This document shows, one piece after another, positions 61,471-64,000 of a stretch of DNA of 64,000 bases; position 1 is the stretch's first letter; the number at the start of each line of letters is the position of its first letter. The notes under the pieces are model-generated. The model was not told where the DNA came from, searched no databases, and worked only from the letters and a program-made list of their open reading frames with translations. The translations under genes and the position numbers were made by a program. The stretch comes from Pontederia crassipes (Eukaryota; Streptophyta; Magnoliopsida; Commelinales; Pontederiaceae), in assembly GCA_030549335.1 (NCBI GenBank), contig CM060196.1:73554139-73618138 (forward strand), in the 5' to 3' direction.

Positions 61471-63430
61471 AAATCACACCATAATTCTTCTAGAATAAAA
61501 TATTAATACATCAAACTTATGTATTAGTTAATATATTTAAAGGTAGGATTGGTTCCCTAACATATTTCATATGGCAAGCAATATGCTTACGCTTAATTAG
61601 CAGAGCCCACATATTTTTACATTAGTGTTTTTTAACACATTCTTCATTTTTTTTTTACAAATCTATACATTCTTATTCTAGCTTATAGATATTTCCATTT
61701 ACCTCCACTACACTATCATTTTTTTAATTAATCCTTAAACCTTTCCTATTAGTTATTTACTATTCTTATACCTTATCAAATTATATTTTGATGATATGAA
61801 TCTCAATTTACTATAATTATACATTTAACATGTGGAAAAAATTCAAATTGGAATGAGTTAGTTTATGTACTAAAATTCTAATCAATATTTGAATATTTTT
61901 TATTTATATTTGTATTGATATATGAATATAATTGTAGATAATTTTGTTAGATTTTCAATAAATAAAAAACATCTCATTTCAATAAGTGTACAAAAAAAAT
62001 GCATAAAAGAGTGCAAGTCTATCAAACTATCAACAAAAGTAGTGGATGACCGCAATGAGAAGAGGACGTACTCTACAAAAGTTGGCCAATACAATGGCTA
62101 GTCATAAATTATTATAATAAATTTCACTCTTGATAAATAAATATAGAATAAACATAATAATTAAATAATAAATATAGAATAAATATATATATTTTTAAAA
62201 ATAGTTGATAAGACATAAGAGGGTCAAACCTTGGATAAGTATATATTGCATATGGTTAATTATATGGACCTTTCATTATGCTAAAGATTCCAATTATGTT
62301 TCTTGTATATTTAAAAATTATCATTTGTTTCAATACGTGTGAGTTCGAGGTAAAGTTTATAACACTAAGGAAGCAAAAAAAAAAAAAGAGGATGGTTGAT
62401 TCTTGGGACAAAGAGTTTATCTTCATTTGAAGAATGCCACAAATTATAATATTTCTTCCTTTGAATAATTTTTTACTTAGATGCATATGTTTTACTTAGA
62501 CGCATGCTTGTAGTCCTCTTTTTATTTTAATCTGTCAATTGTACGAAGGAATTCACTAGTTGTTGATTTACTTTCTGAAGTGTGCATTTTAGATTACACC
62601 ATGTAATCAACATATATATAAAATTATGTCAAAAGTTTATATATTTTTATAACAGTGACAAAAAAAGTTTCATAAAAAAGACTGATAAATTAGTTATATA
62701 TAGATAAATGCAATGATTAGATGGTGAATACTATATAGATAAAACTAACAAACATAAATTTTCTATTATTATAAATAACATGCAAACTTTTCATATGAAA
62801 TAATATTTTAACTATTATAAAAAAATATTAATACTTAATAAAATATAAAAAAATATTCACACTAATGAGTATTATGTTGTAACTTTTGCAAAGTGACTAG
62901 AATCTTTAAATTTATATTCACTTTTCTCCAAGCAATAAAATGTTTTTTATATTTTGTAATATTTTATTTATAAATAATTGTTTAGCAAAAATGGAAAGTT
63001 CAAATAAATGAACATTATTTTTTTTAAAATTAGATGTAATATTTTGTAAATTATATAAGAATTTTAAAATTGTATTAATCCATTCTTTCAAGATAATTAT
63101 CATGACATGTTAATTTTTCATATTCCTTTATTTTTTTATTACAGATATGCATATATAAGATAAAGTTAAAAGAGTAAAATAATGAACACTAAATTTTAGT
63201 TTTTACTTGTAGGTAAAAGGTATTCACTAATATTAACTTCCACTTTCAAGTCAAAGTTCATGATCCATCCTAAATGTACAAAGATGTTTAGTGCAGTTTC
63301 AAATGAAACTATATAAAAAATGATATTTTCCATTTGTCTCCAAGTGTTTTATGTACAAGTAGGTCAACGTCGAACCTCAAGGGTCATACAAACTTATGAA
63401 ATCTTTGAAAATTCTAAAATGAAAATGGAA
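61471..63430. other. AT-rich intergenic DNA, no gene seen
   Basis: No recognisable coding region or repeat; it may include further unrecognisable remains of the copia element. Confidence 0.45.
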
Positions 63431-63970
63431 GAAGATCACCATGAATGAGGAGCTGACATAATAGGCCAAGGATTGTGTCAACAAAGTGGAAGTGATAAAG
63501 AGAATGAATACAACCCATTTTGTTTTCAATTCAATGGAAATCTACTGAAGTTGTATGCCGAAGAGAATATGAAGATATTATTTGATTCCATGATATTTTA
63601 TTTTCGATCAGACCGAGATCCCAAGTTCACATCGAGATTTTGGAAAGGTTCACAAGATGCATTCAACTCTTGACTAAAATACAACACACCATTCCCCTTG
63701 GATGAATGGTCAATTTAAGAGGATTATTCAAATATTGGAAGACATGCCCCGAGCTCTTGCATTGATTTGGCATGTACCAACTATTACATGAGCATCAATA
63801 TGACACCATAAGAGGTATTGTATGGGAGATCATGACATTCGTCCACAAACTAGGGCGAGGTTGTTCATGAGTGAGGAATTCACATAGTACTCCAAGTAGC
63901 ATGTCAATAAAGTGGAAGTGATAAAGAAGGGGATGAAGGTCGCTCGACCTAGATAAAAGACTTATGCTGA
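63431..63970 (+). pseudogene. Ty3/gypsy integrase fragment
   Basis: Plus-strand reading gives SDRDPKFTSRFWKGSQDAFN, the integrase core around the second catalytic Asp in plant Ty3/gypsy elements. In other frames it continues with NYYMSINMTPYEV-like and KKGMKVARPR-like segments that follow in the same order in intact elements. A stop follows at 63671-63673 and further frame breaks occur. The upstream zinc-finger and RT regions are not recognised; the right side runs toward the window end. Confidence 0.8.
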
Positions 63971-64000
63971 TAAAAGAAGAAAAAAACAAGTGTCCTAAGC

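Overview
This is plant nuclear DNA: intron-bearing genes with GT-AG splice sites, AT-rich intergenic DNA and dense layered transposable elements. The very GC-rich single-exon ALOG coding region next to AT-rich surroundings, together with many Au-SINE-like copies, fits a monocot, but the species cannot be named from the sequence. No prokaryotic, CRISPR or operon features were seen.

Three host genes are supported. (1) Positions 1-4928, minus strand: a Sel1/TPR-like repeat protein with a probable mitochondrial presequence; eight coding exons were placed by phase-compatible splice sites, and the 3' end runs off the window. (2) Positions 18678-32618, plus strand: a complete nine-exon threonine aldolase gene (387 codons). 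Its seventh intron is about 8.7 kb and holds a 5'-truncated L1-type LINE, an RTE-type LINE, two Au-SINE-like copies and MITEs. (3) Positions 48322-48957, plus strand: a single-exon ALOG/LSH (G1-like) transcription factor, probably with a 5'-UTR intron.

The rest is mostly mobile DNA. 5.3-9.5 kb is a non-coding LTR retrotransposon. 9.6-15.6 kb holds foldback MITEs, a hAT-type MITE and a ~310-bp inverted duplication. About 16.5-17.95 kb looks like a mitochondrial DNA insertion just upstream of the threonine aldolase 5' UTR. 33-47 kb and 49-57 kb are AT-rich decayed DNA with MITEs, microsatellites and LTR remnants. 57.8-61.5 kb is a dead Ty1/copia element with a clean 2.48-kb solo LTR inserted in its reverse transcriptase, and 63.4-64.0 kb is a dead Ty3/gypsy integrase.

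The most notable signal is one repeat family spread over the window. Eight short Au-SINE-like copies, seven with target-site duplications of 14-21 bp, share both their 5' and 3' ends with the RTE-type LINE in the aldolase intron. That LINE also carries, joined to its 5' end, a broken fragment of a SART3/Prp24-like RNA-binding-protein gene, which looks like a 5' transduction. Both the LINE and one SINE copy sit at the same point of the same MITE family.
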